DNA from: Streptomyces armeniacus | GTDB lineage: Bacteria > Actinomycetota > Actinomycetes > Streptomycetales > Streptomycetaceae | Assembly (NCBI RefSeq): GCF_003355155.1 | Contig: NZ_CP031320.1 | Span: 2,827,881 to 2,891,880, forward strand | Direction of reading: 5' to 3' | DNA: 64,000 bases | In this document: piece after piece, positions 37,801-47,500 of the stretch | How positions within the stretch are numbered: the first letter of the stretch is position 1 | Layout of the letters: the number at the start of each line of letters is the position of its first letter | The notes under the pieces: model-generated | Database searches by the model: none | Seen by the model: the letters and a program-made list of their open reading frames with translations, nothing else | What the model was told of the DNA's origin: nothing | Made by a program: the position numbers and the translations under genes

Positions 37801-38025
37801 ACACCCACAGTACGCAGCGGGCCGGTTTCCGCCAGGGCGGCCGCCGGACCGCGGGACCAAGACCCTACGAAAGTCATATACGGCTCCGCGCAGCCCCGAC
37901 CTTCGACAACCGCATCCCCTGCCTTGCTCGCTACCGGCGCCGTACGCCGGCGGCTGGAATTTGTCCCGAGGCGTCCAGCACGCCCCGATGGGCATTTTCG
38001 TCAGCCTTCAGCAAAGGAAGCACCG

Positions 38026-38814
38026 ATGAGCACAGCACCCGCGGAAACACCACCGCGTTCCGTGCCGGAGACGGCCGCGGCCGCCCGGGCCGAGGACGTT
38101 TCCAAGGTCTACGGCAGCGGCGACACGAAGGTCACCGCGCTCGACGGCGTCAGCGTCGAAATCCCGCGGGGCAGGTTCACCGCGATCATGGGGCCCTCCG
38201 GTTCCGGCAAGTCCACGCTGATGCACTGCATGGCCGGGCTGGACCGGATCAGCGGCGGCGAGGTCTACATCGGCGACGCCGCGCTGTCCACCCTGAACGA
38301 CAAGCGCCTCACCAGCCTGCGCCGGGACAAGGTGGGCTTCGTCTTCCAGGCGTTCAACCTGATCCCGACGCTCAGCGCGCTGGAGAACATCACGCTGCCG
38401 ATGGACATCGCGGGCCGCAAGCCGGACCAGGAGTGGCTGGACCGGATCATCGAGACCGTGGGCCTGCGGCAGCGCCTGTCGCACCGGCCCGGCGAACTGT
38501 CGGGCGGCCAGCAGCAGCGGGTGGCCTGCGCGCGGGCCCTCGCCTCCCGGCCGGAGATCATCTTCGCGGACGAGCCGACCGGGAACCTCGACTCGCGCTC
38601 CAGCTCCGAGGTCTTGTCGTTCCTCCGCGACTCCGTACGGGACCTGGGCCAGACCATCGTCATGGTGACCCACGCCCCGGACGCCGCCGGGTACGCCGAC
38701 CAGGTCCTGTTCCTGTCCGACGGCAGGGTCGTCGACCGGATGTACAACCCGACGGCCGACCGCGTCCTGGAGCAGATGAAGGGCTTCGACCTGTCGGGGG
38801 GCACGTCCCGATGA
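38026..38814 (+). CDS. MacB/LolD-type ABC ATPase
   Basis: A 262-residue ATP-binding protein: Walker A IMGPSGSGKSTLMHCMAGLD, Q-loop FVFQAFNLIPTLSALENI, signature LSGGQQQRVACARALASRPEIIFADEPTGNLDS and the H-loop MVTHAPDAA. This is the class that works with FtsX-domain permeases. GGAAG precedes ATG 38026. Its stop overlaps the start of the permease gene (ATGA). It is divergent from the histidine kinase with a 225-base gap, the usual arrangement of a kinase-controlled peptide or antibiotic-stress transporter. Confidence 0.88.
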   Translation: MSTAPAETPPRSVPETAAAARAEDVSKVYGSGDTKVTALDGVSVEIPRGRFTAIMGPSGSGKSTLMHCMAGLDRISGGEVYIGDAALSTLNDKRLTSLRRDKVGFVFQAFNLIPTLSALENITLPMDIAGRKPDQEWLDRIIETVGLRQRLSHRPGELSGGQQQRVACARALASRPEIIFADEPTGNLDSRSSSEVLSFLRDSVRDLGQTIVMVTHAPDAAGYADQVLFLSDGRVVDRMYNPTADRVLEQMKGFDLSGGTSR

Positions 38815-41363
38815 TGGCCAAACTCGCCCTCCGCGGGCTGGCCGCGCACAAGCTGAGACTGGGGCTCACCTCGCTCGCGGTCATTCTCAGTGTCGGCTTC
38901 GTCTCCGGCACGATGATCCTCTCCGCCACGATGGACAAGTCCATCGGCGGGGTCTTCGCCGAGATCGGCGAGGGCACGGACACCGTGGTCCGTACGAAGC
39001 AGGCGTTCGCCACCGAGCTGGGCACCGACGCCCCCGACAAACCGGTGCCCAGCTCGGTTCTCGACTCCGTACGCGATCTGCCCGGTGTCGAGAAGGCGCG
39101 CGGCGTGGCCAACGGCTACGCCGCGCCCGTCGACAAGAGCGGCAAGGTCTTCGGCTCGCCCCCGCAGACCGGTGTGGACTGGAACGACGACGCCGACGTG
39201 TCCCCGATGTCCCTCAAGGAGGGCCGCGGACCGCGGACCGCCGGCGAGGTCGCCATCGACGCCCGTACGGCGAAGAAGACCGGGTACGAGGTCGGCGACA
39301 AGATCAAGATCGTGCTCGGGGACGGCACCCGTACGTTCACGCTCGCCGGCGTCTTCCGGTACGGCGAGTCGGAGGACCTGAGCAGCACGGTGGTGACGGC
39401 GTTCGAGCCCGAGACCGCGCAGCGGCTGCTGATGGAACGCCCGGACAGCTACCGGGAGATCGACCTGCACGCCGAGGACGGCGTGTCCCAGTCGGAGCTG
39501 ACCGAGACGGTGACCAAGGCGCTGCCCGGCGGCTACGAGGCGATCACCGGGCAGAAGGCCATCGACGAGAAGACGGAGGCGGTCAAGGACATCCTCGGGC
39601 TGCTGCAGAACTTCGTCCTGGTCTTCGCCGGGGTGGCGGTCTTCGTCGGCTCGTTCATCATCTTCAACACCTTCTCCATGCTGGTCGCGCAGCGCATGCG
39701 CGAACTGGCCCTGCTGCGCGCGGTCGGCGCCTCGCGGTCGCAGGTCACGCTGATGGTGATGGGCGAGGCGCTCGGCATCGGCTTCGTCGGCTCTACGCTC
39801 GGGCTGGCGCTGGGCGGCGGCCTCGGCCTCGGCCTGCGGTGGCTGTTCAGCACGCTGGACCTGGGGATTCCCGCCAGCCAGCTGACGTTCCCGGTCTCGG
39901 CCGTGGTGTGGTCGTACGCGGTCGGGATGCTCGTCACGCTCGTCGGCGCCTATCTGCCGGCGCGGCGGGCGTCCAAGGTGGCGCCGGTCGCGGCGATGCG
40001 TACGGAGCTCGCGCCGACCGACCGGTCGCTGAAGTTCCGCGCCGTCGCGGGCACGGCGACGATGGCGGCGGGCGCGGTCGGCATGGCCGTGGGCTTCACG
40101 GGCACGGGTACGGCGGCGCTGACCCTGGCGGGCGGCGGCGCGGGCGTGTTCTTCATCGGCATCACGACGCTCAGCCCGATCATCAGCAAGCCGGTGACCC
40201 GCGCGCTCGGCTGGCCGTTCGCGCGCCTCTTCGGCGCCACCGGCCGGATCGGCCGGGAGAACGCGCAGCGCAACCCGCGCCGTACGGCCGCCACGGCCTC
40301 GGCGCTGATGATCGGCCTGACGCTGATCAGCGGGGTCAGCGTGATCGCGTCGTCGATGATCGCGTCGACGAACAAGCAGATCGACAGCGGTCTCACCTCG
40401 GACTACCGCGTGGACGCGCCGAGTTCGCAGTCGCCGCTGAGCGCCGACGTACAGCGGGCGCTGGCCCGTACGCCCGGCGTGGAGGAGGCCGTGGCGTCGC
40501 AGGACGCCCGCTTCCGGCTGGACGGCAAGGTGAGCAAGGCCGCCGCGGGCGACCCGGCGCAGCTGGTGAAGCTGTACAAGCTGAAGCTGGAGTCGGGCGA
40601 CACCGCGCTCGGCCGCGACGAGCTGCTGATCAGCCATCAGACGGCGGTGGACCAGGGCTGGCAGACCGGTGACCGGCTCGAGGGCGAGTACCAGGACGGC
40701 TCACCGGCCACGTTCCGTATCGGCGGGATCTACACCGACGTCAAGACGGTGCTGGAGACCGTGCCGACGCTGATCCTCGGCATGAACAGCTACCGGGAGC
40801 ACTACTCTGCGGACCAGATCGGCACCGTCGACATCATCAAGAGCCCCGGAGCCGACGCGGCGGCCACCGAGAAGGCGCTGGAGACCACGCTGCAGCCGTG
40901 GCCCAACGTGGACCTGAAGAACCGCGACGCCATCAAGAAGCAGTACACCAGCAGCATCGACCTGCTGCTGCGGATGGTCCTGGTGCTGCTCGCGCTGTCG
41001 ATCACGATCGCCGCGCTGGGCATCCTCAACACGCTCGCCCTGTCGGTAGTCGAACGGACCCGGGAGATCGGGCTGTTGCGGGCGATCGGCATGCAGCGGC
41101 GCCAGGTCCGCCAGATGATCCGCTACGAGTCCGTGGTGATCTCCACCTTCGGCGCGGTGCTCGGCCTCGCGGTCGGCGTCGTCCTCGCGTGGAGCATCCA
41201 GAACGCGGCGGCCGCGGAAGGGATGAAGGTCCTGTCCATCCCCGTGGCCCAGCTGGGGCTGTACGTCCTGACCGCGGCGCTGATCGGCGTCGTCGCCGCG
41301 CTCTGGCCGGCCCGCCGGGCGTCGAACATGGACGTCCTGGACGCCATCGCCACCAACGAGTAG
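38811..41363 (+). CDS. ABC permease with two FtsX domains
   Basis: An 850-residue membrane protein. MMAKLALRGLAAHKLRLGLTSLAVILSVGFVSGTMILSATM is the N-terminal helix of actinobacterial FtsX-type permeases, followed by a large extracellular domain. The first FtsX core is VGSFIIFNTFSMLVAQRMRELALLRAVGASRSQV (about residues 275-310), then a second inserted pair (RNPRRTAATASALMIGLTLI), and the final core is LGILNTLALSVVERTREIGLLRAIGMQRRQV (about 735-770). It works with the overlapping ATPase. Such pairs extrude lipophilic compounds or act on the cell envelope; the substrate is not known. Confidence 0.87.
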   Translation: MMAKLALRGLAAHKLRLGLTSLAVILSVGFVSGTMILSATMDKSIGGVFAEIGEGTDTVVRTKQAFATELGTDAPDKPVPSSVLDSVRDLPGVEKARGVANGYAAPVDKSGKVFGSPPQTGVDWNDDADVSPMSLKEGRGPRTAGEVAIDARTAKKTGYEVGDKIKIVLGDGTRTFTLAGVFRYGESEDLSSTVVTAFEPETAQRLLMERPDSYREIDLHAEDGVSQSELTETVTKALPGGYEAITGQKAIDEKTEAVKDILGLLQNFVLVFAGVAVFVGSFIIFNTFSMLVAQRMRELALLRAVGASRSQVTLMVMGEALGIGFVGSTLGLALGGGLGLGLRWLFSTLDLGIPASQLTFPVSAVVWSYAVGMLVTLVGAYLPARRASKVAPVAAMRTELAPTDRSLKFRAVAGTATMAAGAVGMAVGFTGTGTAALTLAGGGAGVFFIGITTLSPIISKPVTRALGWPFARLFGATGRIGRENAQRNPRRTAATASALMIGLTLISGVSVIASSMIASTNKQIDSGLTSDYRVDAPSSQSPLSADVQRALARTPGVEEAVASQDARFRLDGKVSKAAAGDPAQLVKLYKLKLESGDTALGRDELLISHQTAVDQGWQTGDRLEGEYQDGSPATFRIGGIYTDVKTVLETVPTLILGMNSYREHYSADQIGTVDIIKSPGADAAATEKALETTLQPWPNVDLKNRDAIKKQYTSSIDLLLRMVLVLLALSITIAALGILNTLALSVVERTREIGLLRAIGMQRRQVRQMIRYESVVISTFGAVLGLAVGVVLAWSIQNAAAAEGMKVLSIPVAQLGLYVLTAALIGVVAALWPARRASNMDVLDAIATNE

Positions 41364-41374
41364 CCCACCGAGCA

Positions 41375-41419
41375 GCGGCCCCGGCGCTTCCTTCTCCCCC
41401 AAGGCGGCGCCGGGGCCGC
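41375..41419. terminator. 13-bp perfect hairpin between two ABC operons
   Basis: GCGGCCCCGGCGC (41375-41387) pairs with GCGCCGGGGCCGC (41407-41419) around a 19-base loop. It lies 12 bases after the FtsX permease stop and 45 before the next ATPase gene, and probably separates the two transcription units or weakens read-through. Confidence 0.6.
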
Positions 41420-41463
41420 GCCACCGCTCCCACCAGGCCGCCCCACCGACGCGGAGGACGCTG

Positions 41464-42378
41464 ATGATCGAGGTCAAGGGCCTCACCAAGACCTTCGGGC
41501 CGACCCTGGCGGTGGACGATCTGACGTTCACGGTCCAGCCGGGGGTGGTCACCGGCTTCCTGGGCCCCAACGGCGCCGGCAAGACCACCACGATGCGCGT
41601 GCTGCTGGGGCTGGACACCGCGACGGCCGGCAGCGCGACCATCCGCGGCCGCCGGTACGGCGACATGCCCGCGCCGATGCGCGAGGTGGGCGCGCTGCTG
41701 GACGCGCACGCCGTACACGGCAGCCGCAGGGCCGCCGACCATCTGCTGTGCCTGGCGCACAGCAACGGCATCCCCGCGTGGCGGGTGCCGGAGGTGCTGC
41801 AGCAGGTCGGGCTGGACAAGGTGGCGCGGCACCGGGTCCGTACGTTCTCGCTGGGCATGTTCCAGCGCCTCGGCATCGCCGCCGCGCTGCTCGGCGACCC
41901 CGCGATCCTGATCTTCGACGAGCCGGTCAACGGGCTGGACCCGGAGGGCATCGTGTGGATACGGGCCCTGATCCGGCAGCTGGCGGACGAGGGCCGCACG
42001 GTGCTGGTGTCCAGCCATCTGATGAGCGAAATGGCCCTCACCGCCGACCACTTGGTCATCATCGGCCGCGGCCGGCTGCTCGCCGACACCGGCGTGGACG
42101 AGCTGATGCGGTCCGCCGGGCGGCAGCAGGTGCTCGTCCACACGGAGCACGCGGACGTGTTCGCGCGGCGGCTGACGGGCCTGGGGGCGACCGTACGGTT
42201 CGCGCCCGAGGGGGCGCTGTGCGTCTCCGGGATGGCCAGCACCGAGATCTGGAAGGTGGCCTCCGCCAACGGCGTCGTGCTCTCCGAACTCACGCCGCAG
42301 CGCACGTCGCTCGAGGAGGTCTTCATGAATCTGACACACGACAGCGTCCAGTTCCATGTCACCGAAGGAGCCGGGTGA
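41464..42378 (+). CDS. ABC transporter ATPase (NatA/BcrA-like)
   Basis: A 304-residue ATP-binding subunit: Walker A FLGPNGAGKTTTMRVLLGLD, signature FSLGMFQRLGIAAALLGDPAILIFDEPVNGLDPEG, and VLVSSHLMSEMALTADHLVIIGRGRLL. The signature starts FSLGM instead of LSGGQ, common in BcrA-like ATPases. GGAGG precedes ATG 41464 by six bases. The stop overlaps the permease start by one base. It belongs to small two-gene ABC-2 systems common in Streptomyces, often linked to peptide antibiotic resistance. Confidence 0.88.
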   Translation: MIEVKGLTKTFGPTLAVDDLTFTVQPGVVTGFLGPNGAGKTTTMRVLLGLDTATAGSATIRGRRYGDMPAPMREVGALLDAHAVHGSRRAADHLLCLAHSNGIPAWRVPEVLQQVGLDKVARHRVRTFSLGMFQRLGIAAALLGDPAILIFDEPVNGLDPEGIVWIRALIRQLADEGRTVLVSSHLMSEMALTADHLVIIGRGRLLADTGVDELMRSAGRQQVLVHTEHADVFARRLTGLGATVRFAPEGALCVSGMASTEIWKVASANGVVLSELTPQRTSLEEVFMNLTHDSVQFHVTEGAG

Positions 42379-43223
42379 TGAACCCACCGATCACCGCCGC
42401 CGGGTCCGGGTCCGCCACCGCCTCCGGGCCCGCCGACGTGCCGCTGGACGACCGGGCGACCTTCGCGGACGCGGTGCACTCGGAGTGGACGAAGCTCCGT
42501 ACGCTGCGCTCGTCCACGTACACGCTGCTGAGCGCCGTCGTCCTCGGCGTGGCCATGGCGTTCTTCTTCACCAGCGGGACGGGCGAGGGGTACGCCGGCT
42601 CGTCCGCGTCGGAGAAGGAGGAGTGGGATCCGACGCTGACCTCGCTGCTGGGCGCCACGCTGTTCGCGCAGCTGGCAATCGGCGCGCTGGGCGTGCTGAG
42701 CAGCAGCGGCGAGTACGCGACCGGGATGATCCGTACGAGTCTGACCGTGGTGCCGCGGCGCGGCCGGCTGATGGCCGCCAAGGCCGTGGTGATCGGCGGG
42801 GTGGCGCTGGTGGCGGGCGAACTCATCGGCTTCGCCGGGTTCCTGATCAGCCAGCCGGTGCTGAAGGGGATGGACGTGCCATACGCCACCCTCGGGCAGC
42901 CGCACGTGCTGCGGGCCGTCATCGGCACCGGGCTGTACCTGTCGATGGTGGCGCTGCTCGGGCTGGCGCTGGGGCTGCTGGTCCGGTCCACCGCGGGCGC
43001 GATCATCCTGCTGGTGGTGGCGACCGTCATCATCCCGTACATGGTGGGACCGATGCTGCCGCCGCTGGCGCGGGGCGCCTGGCCGGTCATGTCGGGCATG
43101 ATGATCATGTCGACGAACATCGAACTGGGCATACCCGCCTGGGCCGCGTTCGGAATGATGGCGGCGGGCGTGGGGGCGGTGCTGGCGGCGGCGTACGTGC
43201 TGTTCCGCCGCCGGGACGTCTGA
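42378..43223 (+). CDS. ABC-2 permease
   Basis: A 281-residue membrane protein, six helices. FADAVHSEWTKLRTLRSSTYTLLSAVVLGVAMAFFF is the usual N-terminus of actinobacterial ABC-2 permeases, ATGMIRTSLTVVPRRGRLMAAKAVVI the first loop, and VLAAAYVLFRRRDV the end. ATG 42378 overlaps the ATPase stop by one base. A weak hairpin (CGCTCCGG 43254-43261 with CCGGAGCG 43273-43280) follows and may end the transcript before the acyltransferase/PKS operon. Confidence 0.87.
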   Translation: MNPPITAAGSGSATASGPADVPLDDRATFADAVHSEWTKLRTLRSSTYTLLSAVVLGVAMAFFFTSGTGEGYAGSSASEKEEWDPTLTSLLGATLFAQLAIGALGVLSSSGEYATGMIRTSLTVVPRRGRLMAAKAVVIGGVALVAGELIGFAGFLISQPVLKGMDVPYATLGQPHVLRAVIGTGLYLSMVALLGLALGLLVRSTAGAIILLVVATVIIPYMVGPMLPPLARGAWPVMSGMMIMSTNIELGIPAWAAFGMMAAGVGAVLAAAYVLFRRRDV

Positions 43224-43365
43224 GCCCCGTGGTCCGAGCCCTCGCGGTCTCAGCGCTCCGGTCCGAGCCGTCCCGGAGCGTGCTGCCGACTGGTTTGGCC
43301 TGCTGTTAGGGCCCCTTAAGTGCGTCAGGAGAAGGTCGTTTCAGCCTGACAATCGAGGAGGCCGC

Positions 43366-44406
43366 GTGCGCACACCCGACGTATTCGTCAAAGGGCTCGG
43401 GGTGTTTCTGCCGGAAACGGTGAGCGTCGAGCAGGCCGTCGCGGAGGGGCGCTACCCCGCCGAGGACGTGGAACTGCACGAGCTGGCCGGAGCGGCCGTC
43501 GCCGGTGACACCCCGGCGCCCGAAATGGCCCTGTGGGCCGCGCAGCAGGCGTTCAAACGGTGCGGTCACCGCCCGGACGAGATCGACCTGCTGCTGTACG
43601 CCGACTCCTGGTACCAGGGGCCCGACGGCTGGCAGCCGCAGTACTACCTGCAGCGCCATCTGGTCGGCGGCGACGCCCTGGCGGTGGAGATCCGGCACGG
43701 CTGCAACGGGATGTTCAGCGCGCTGGAGCTGGCCGCCAGCTATCTGCGCGCGCCCTCGATGCGCGCCGCGCTCGCGGTGGCCACCGACAACTTCGGCACC
43801 CCGATGATCGACCGGTGGCGGTTCGGCCCCGGCTACATCGCGGGCGACGCCGCCAGCGCCGTCCTGCTCACCACCGAACCGGGCTTCGCGCAGCTGCTGT
43901 CCGTGTGCACCGCCTCCGTCCCGGAGGCCGAGGAGGTGCACCGCAGCGGCGAGCCGTTGTTCCCGCCGGGGCCCACTGCGGGGCGGCGGCTGGACTTCAG
44001 CGGCCGTACGGCGGACTTCAACCGCCGTTCCATGGCCGAGGGTGTCGGCTCCAGGGTGTGGATGACGGTCCACCAGAAGATGGTCGAGGCCGTCAACCGG
44101 TGCCTGGACGAGTCCGGGATCGGGACCGCCGACGTCACGCGGGCCGCGTTCATGAACTACTCGCGGGAGATCGTCGAGCAGCGCGGCATGCTGGCGCTCG
44201 GTCTGCCGATGTCCAAGTCCACCTGGGAGTTCGGCCGCACCGTCGGCCATCTCGGCGCCAGCGACCAGATCGTCTCGCTCGACCACCTGCTCGCCGCGGG
44301 CGAGTTGGGCCCGGGCGACCACATGCTGCTGGTCGGCGTAGGGCCCGGCATCACCATCTCGTGCGCCGTGGTGAAGATCCTCGAACCGCCGCCGTGGACC
44401 GCCTGA
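43366..44406 (+). CDS. KAS III-like acyltransferase 1 (CerJ/ChlB3 type)
   Basis: A 346-residue thiolase-fold protein. Cys113 lies in [14 protein letters not shown], His236 in TVHQKMVEA and Asp300 in [10 protein letters not shown]. Normal FabH has Asn at the third position; the Cys-His-Asp set is the mark of the CerJ-like group that transfers acyl groups instead of condensing them. In chlorothricin, polyketomycin and related pathways such enzymes move 6-methylsalicylyl from the iterative PKS to a carrier or to a sugar. GTG 43366 follows GAGGAGG. It is first in the run of acyltransferase, PKS, acyltransferase and sugar genes. Confidence 0.85.
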   Translation: MRTPDVFVKGLGVFLPETVSVEQAVAEGRYPAEDVELHELAGAAVAGDTPAPEMALWAAQQAFKRCGHRPDEIDLLLYADSWYQGPDGWQPQYYLQRHLVGGDALAVEIRHGCNGMFSALELAASYLRAPSMRAALAVATDNFGTPMIDRWRFGPGYIAGDAASAVLLTTEPGFAQLLSVCTASVPEAEEVHRSGEPLFPPGPTAGRRLDFSGRTADFNRRSMAEGVGSRVWMTVHQKMVEAVNRCLDESGIGTADVTRAAFMNYSREIVEQRGMLALGLPMSKSTWEFGRTVGHLGASDQIVSLDHLLAAGELGPGDHMLLVGVGPGITISCAVVKILEPPPWTA

Positions 44407-44557
44407 GCACACCGCGGCGGGCGGTCACGTACGAGCACGTCCCGGCGGCGGTCACGTACCGGCCAGTCAGAACGACGGGCGCGACACGCCCGTGAGAAGC
44501 AGCGCCCGTCCGAAGGCGCACAGCCAGCCCGGCAGAGGTCAGAAGGGGCACACAGCG

Positions 44558-47500
44558 ATGGTCAAGGGGAACCGGTCCGTACAACCGCCCGCAGCAGGCG
44601 CGGAACCCGTGGCGGTGATCGGGCTCGGCTGCCGGTTCGCCGGGGACGTCCACTCGCCCGAGGGGTTCTGGGAGCTGCTGCTCGACGGCCGCGACGGCAT
44701 CGGCGAAGTGCCGCCGGAGCGGTGGGAGTTCTACGAGGCCATGGGCCCCGACTACGCCGCCGCGCTGCGCCGCGCCACCCGCTGGGGCGGCTACCTGTCG
44801 GACATCGAGGGCTTCGACGCCGAGTTCTTCGGCCTCACTCCGCGCGAGGCGGAGCTGATGGACCCGCAGCAGCGGATCCTGCTGGAGGTGACCTGGGAGG
44901 CGCTGGAGCACGCCGGCATCCCGCCGCGCGAGCTGGCGGGCGGCGGCACCGGCGTGTTCGTCGGGGTCGGCTCGGACGACTACGGCCGGCGGATGCTGGA
45001 GGACCTGCCGCGCATCGAGGCGTGGACGGGCATCGGCGCCGCCATGTGCGCGGTCGCGAACCGCATCTCGTACGCGCTGGATCTGCGCGGCCCGAGCCTC
45101 GCCGTGGACACCGCCTGCTCGGCGTCGCTGGTGGCGATGCATCTGGCGTGCCAGAGCCTGCGGCTGGAGGAGAGCTCCGTCGCGATCGCGGCCGGCGTCA
45201 ACCTCATCGTGTCGCCCGGCCTGACGCTGACCCTCGACGCGGCGGGCGCGATGGCCCCGGACGGCCGCTGCAAGTCGTTCGACGCGTCGGCGGACGGGTA
45301 CGGGCGCGGCGAGGGCTGCGGCGTTCTCGTACTCAAGCGGCTCGCGGACGCGGAGCGTGACGGTGACCGCGTGCTGGCCGTCGTGTCGGGCAGCGCGGTC
45401 AGCCAGGACGGCCGTACGAACGGCATCATGGCGCCGAGCGGAGACGCGCAGCAGCACGTGCTCGAACGGGCCTGCCGCCAGGCCGCCGTGGACCCGGCGA
45501 CGGTGGACTACGTCGAGGCGCACGGCACCGGCACCCGGCTCGGCGACCCGCTGGAGGCATCGGCGCTCAGCGCCGTGTACGGGGCGGGCCGCGACGCGGG
45601 GAAGCCGTGCCTGATCGGCTCGGTGAAGTCCAACATCGGGCATCTGGAGGCCGCCGCGGGCGTCGCCAGCCTGATCAAGGCGGTGCTCTCGCTGAGCAAC
45701 GGGGAGATCCCGCCGACCCTGAACCACACCGCGGGCAACCCGGCCGTCGACTGGGACACGGCCGGCCTGCGCGTCGTCACCGACCGCACCCCCTGGCCGC
45801 GCGGCGAGCGGCCACGGCGGGCCGGGGTGTCCGGCTTCGGCTACGGCGGGACGATCTCCCACGTCCTGCTGGAGGAGGCCCCGGCCCCCGCCGGCGGAGC
45901 CGCGGGGACCACCGCGGAGGATGCGGCGGGGGATGCGGCGGGCCGGGAGCTCGCCGAGGCCGCGGCAGGCGCCGAGGCCGGCGAACACGGCCCCGCGCCC
46001 CGGCTGTTCCCGCTGTCCGCCGCGTCCGAGGCGGCGCTGCGCCAGTACGCGGGCGATCTCGCCGGCTGGCTGACCGGGCTGGGCTCCGGCGCGTCGCTGG
46101 ACTCGGTCGGGCACACCCTGTCGCAGCGCCGCTCCCATCTCCCGCACCGGGCGACGGTGGTGGCGTCCGACCGTACGGAGCTGGTGGCGGGCCTGCGCCG
46201 GCTGGCGGAGGGCGAAGCGGGCCCGGGCCTCCTCACGGGTACGGTGCCGGCCGCCACGGCGCAGGACGCGGGCCTGGTCTGGGTGTTCTCCGGGCACGGC
46301 TCGCAGTGGACGGGGATGGGCCGCGAACTCCTCGCCACGGAGCCGGCGTTCGCGTCGGTGATCGATTCGCTGGAGCCGGTCTTCCTGGAGGAGATCGGCT
46401 TCTCGCCGCGCCAGGTGCTGGCGGACGGCGACTTCGAGGACGTCGACCGCGTCCAGACCATGATCTTCGCGATGCAGCTGGGCCTGGCCGAGGTCTGGCG
46501 CGCCCGCGGCGTCACCCCCGCCGCCGTCATCGGGCACTCCGTCGGCGAGATCGCCGCCGCCGTCACCTGCGGCGCGCTGACCCGTGAGGAGGGCGCCCGG
46601 CTGATCTGCCGGCGCTCGGTGCTGCTGCGCCGGGTGGCGGGCAAGGGCGCCATGGCGATGGCGTCGCTGTCGTTCGCCGACGCGCAGGAGAAGCTGGCGG
46701 GGCGTACGGACGTGGTGGCCGCGATCGCCTCGTCGCCGCTGTCGACGGTCATAGCGGGAGACACGGCGGCCGTCGAGAAGGTGATCGCGCAGTGGAAGGC
46801 GGAGGACATCCCGATGCGCCGGGTGGCCTCCGATGTGGCGTTCCACAGCGCGCACATGGACCCGCTGCTCGCCGAACTGTCCGCCGCCGCAGGGGACCTC
46901 TCCCCCACCGGGCCGGTCATCCCGATGTACTCCACGGCGCTGGAGGACCCGCGGGCGACGCCCACGGCGGACGGCGCGTACTGGGCGGCGAACCTGCGGA
47001 ATCCCGTAAGGCTCGCCGCGGCCGTCCAGGCGGCGGCCGAGGACGGGTACGGGGCGTTCCTGGAGGTCTCCGCGCATCCCGTGGTGGCGCACTCCGTCAA
47101 CGAGACGCTGCCCGAACTCGGCTTCGACGACGCGTTCACGGGCTCCTCGCTGCGGCGCGACCAGCCGGAGCGCGCGACGCTCCTCGCGGGCGCCGGCGCG
47201 CTGCACTGCCACGGCGTGCCGCTGGACTGGGCGCGGCTGCACCCGCGCGGCGACCTGGTCGCGCTGCCGCAGGTCGCCTGGCAGCGCGCGCGGCACTGGC
47301 GGGACGCGGTGCCGGGCGGCGGCGGTGCGGGCCTGCGGCACGACGTGGACGCGCACACGCTGCTGGGCGCGGAGTCGCCGGTGGCCGGGCGGCAGCTGCG
47401 GCTGTGGCGGACGCTGCTGGAGGACGCGAACCGGCCGTACCCGGGCAGCCACACCATCAACGGCGTGGAGATCGTGCCCGCCGCCGTGCTCGTCAACTCT

